Positions 4,712 through 5,955 of a DNA stretch of 5,955 nucleotides are shown in pieces. The position numbers and the translations under genes are program-made. Under the pieces are notes generated by a model. It was not told the DNA's origin. It saw nothing but the letters and a program-made list of their open reading frames with translations, and searched no databases. The stretch covers positions 1-5,955 of the forward strand of contig WJJR01000214.1 of NCBI GenBank assembly GCA_014729565.1, read 5' to 3'. Within the stretch, counting starts at the first letter, position 1. Each line of letters opens with the position of its first letter. This DNA is from Candidatus Zixiibacteriota bacterium (GTDB taxonomy: Bacteria; Zixibacteria; MSB-5A5; WJJR01).

Positions 4712-5955
4712 ATGCGCGATCATACTCCTGCTGACCAAACACTTTTGACATCCGAACTCTACATCGCCGACGCACGATCATTGCACGAGGTGAATGATCA
4801 CAGCGTTCACCTCGTTGTCACTTCTCCCCCATACTGGCAACTTAAGAACTACGAAGACGATTCGCAGATCGGCTATCACGATTCGTATGAAGACTACATC
4901 AACAACCTGAACTGTGTCTGGCAGGAGTGCCATCGGGTGTTGCACGACGGCTGCCGGTTGTGCATCAATATCGGCGACCAGTTTGCACGGGCGGCCTACT
5001 ACGGGCGCTACAAAGTCATTCCGATCCGCACAGAAATCACCAAGTTCTGTGAGACGATCGGCTTTGACTACATGGGCGCGATCATTTGGCAGAAGGTGAC
5101 GACCTGCAACACCACCGGCGGCGGAACGGTGATGGGATCGTTTCCGTATCCGCGCAATGGGATCGTGAAGCTGGACTACGAATTCGTCCTCATCTTCAAG
5201 AAGCCGGGCACAGCGCCGAAGGTATCGCGTGACATCCGCGATGCGTCACGACTCACGACCGAGGAATGGAACACCTATTTCAACGGGCACTGGAATTTCC
5301 CGGGGGAACGGCAGTCGGAACATATCGCCGCCTTTCCGGTCGAACTGCCGCGACGGCTGATTCGGATGTTTACGTTTGTCGGTGAGACAGTCCTCGATCC
5401 GTTTATGGGCAGCGGGACCACAGCAGTGGCCGCACGTGAATTGGAACGGCAATCGATCGGCTATGAAATCAATCAGGAGTTTGAAGAGGCAATTCGCAGG
5501 CGCGTTCCCGACATATCCATTCAACGACGATTGCCATTGGAAAACCCAACAACCGACAACCTGTTGGCACGTCTCCCTTATCGCTGTCACGATCCGGTGC
5601 AACTGTCTGCCGATGTCAAGAAACGGCGCGCGCACTACGGTTCGCGCGTGGAGAAGACGTCACAAAAGCGCGAGGACTACCGGCGCGTAAAGAACGTACA
5701 CGATGTGGCCACCGTCGAACTCGACAATGGCCGGCGGTTTCGTCTGGCGGGAATCGCGGCCAATGGCAAAACACAGGTGGATGCTGTCGGGTGGCTGAAG
5801 GATTTCGTGTCCGGCGCGAAGGTCTACACGCGCCCGGATAAAGCGCTACCCACTGATTCCGATGGTGTGGAACGCGGATATCTCTATCTGTCGAATCGAA
5901 CGTTTGTGAATGCGCGGATGATCCGTGAAGGTGTGGCGTCGTTCGATGACAGCAC
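4712..5955 (+). CDS. Beta-class DNA (probably cytosine-N4) methyltransferase with C-terminal SNase-like segment, 3'-truncated by the window
   Basis: The frame is open from ATG 4712 to the right edge (414 codons visible); an in-frame TAG at 4706 fixes the start region. Catalytic motif IV is TSPPYW at residues 37-42, the form typical of N4-cytosine enzymes. The AdoMet-binding motif I, DPFMGSGTT, is at 229-237 after HIAAFPVELPRRLI (motif X). The order IV, target-recognition region, X, I defines the beta class. The enzyme should transfer a methyl group from AdoMet to DNA bases at a specific site; the site cannot be read from sequence. The catalytic domain ends near residue 260. A basic linker follows, then from about 329 a segment resembling a staphylococcal nuclease fold: RFRLAGIAANG, AVGWLKDFVSGAKV, ERGYLYL, FVNARMIREGVASF. 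The arginines matching SNase Arg35 and Arg87 are present, but the positions of Asp40 and Glu43 are Ala and Gly, so nuclease activity is doubtful. No cognate restriction enzyme is visible. Confidence 0.88.
   Translation, partial: MRDHTPADQTLLTSELYIADARSLHEVNDHSVHLVVTSPPYWQLKNYEDDSQIGYHDSYEDYINNLNCVWQECHRVLHDGCRLCINIGDQFARAAYYGRYKVIPIRTEITKFCETIGFDYMGAIIWQKVTTCNTTGGGTVMGSFPYPRNGIVKLDYEFVLIFKKPGTAPKVSRDIRDASRLTTEEWNTYFNGHWNFPGERQSEHIAAFPVELPRRLIRMFTFVGETVLDPFMGSGTTAVAARELERQSIGYEINQEFEEAIRRRVPDISIQRRLPLENPTTDNLLARLPYRCHDPVQLSADVKKRRAHYGSRVEKTSQKREDYRRVKNVHDVATVELDNGRRFRLAGIAANGKTQVDAVGWLKDFVSGAKVYTRPDKALPTDSDGVERGYLYLSNRTFVNARMIREGVASFDDS

Noticed and set aside
5246..5690. Open frames on both strands within the methyltransferase region
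   Set aside because: They overlap the conserved motif I and motif X codons of the methyltransferase frame, which stays open from 4712 to the window end.

Overview
The window reads as a piece of a bacterial chromosome with moderately high GC. The clues are a long secreted protein built from FG-GAP, thrombospondin type 3, MopE-type and dockerin-like calcium-binding repeats, two exported DUF1573 proteins, a canonical LexA, and a beta-class DNA methyltransferase. This mix is common in poorly cultivated lineages of the FCB group (for example candidate phylum Zixibacteria) and in some deltaproteobacterial-type genomes. The lineage is an inference from gene style, not a demonstrated placement.

Layout. 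(1) Positions 3-2000, plus strand: the 3' part of a large repeat-rich exported protein whose start lies left of the window. (2) Positions 2001-2150: a convergent intergenic region with a perfect 20-bp hairpin and a second, terminator-like GC-rich hairpin that can serve both strands. (3) Positions 2151-2927 and 3047-3817, both minus strand: two paralogous DUF1573 lipid-free exported proteins. The upstream one (3047-3817) carries the usual Cys-Gly-Cys-Thr motif. The downstream one (2151-2927) has an in-frame TGA exactly at the first Cys of that motif, and an open, conserved frame of 177 more codons follows. It also has its own well-formed sigma70-type promoter and Shine-Dalgarno sequence. (4) Positions 3818-4045: a divergent regulatory region between the DUF1573 pair and lexA. 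(5) Positions 4046-4669, plus: lexA, the self-cleaving SOS repressor. (6) Positions 4712 to the right edge, plus: a DNA methyltransferase with m4C-type motif TSPPYW, continuing without a stop into a C-terminal segment that resembles a staphylococcal-nuclease (SNase) fold lacking key acidic residues. It is cut by the window end.

The most interesting observation is the TGA codon at 2685-2687 (minus strand). It replaces a conserved redox-type cysteine, is flanked by clean coding sequence in one frame, and is followed by hairpins, one of which satisfies published bacterial SECIS geometry (apical loop starting with G, 17 nt after the UGA). TGA serves as a normal stop for three other genes in this window, so genome-wide reassignment is unlikely. 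A selenocysteine-containing DUF1573 protein sitting beside its cysteine paralogue is the favoured hypothesis. A simple nonsense mutation or a base-call error is the main alternative and cannot be excluded from this sequence alone.

No RNA genes, CRISPR arrays, insertion sequences or attachment sites were recognised.
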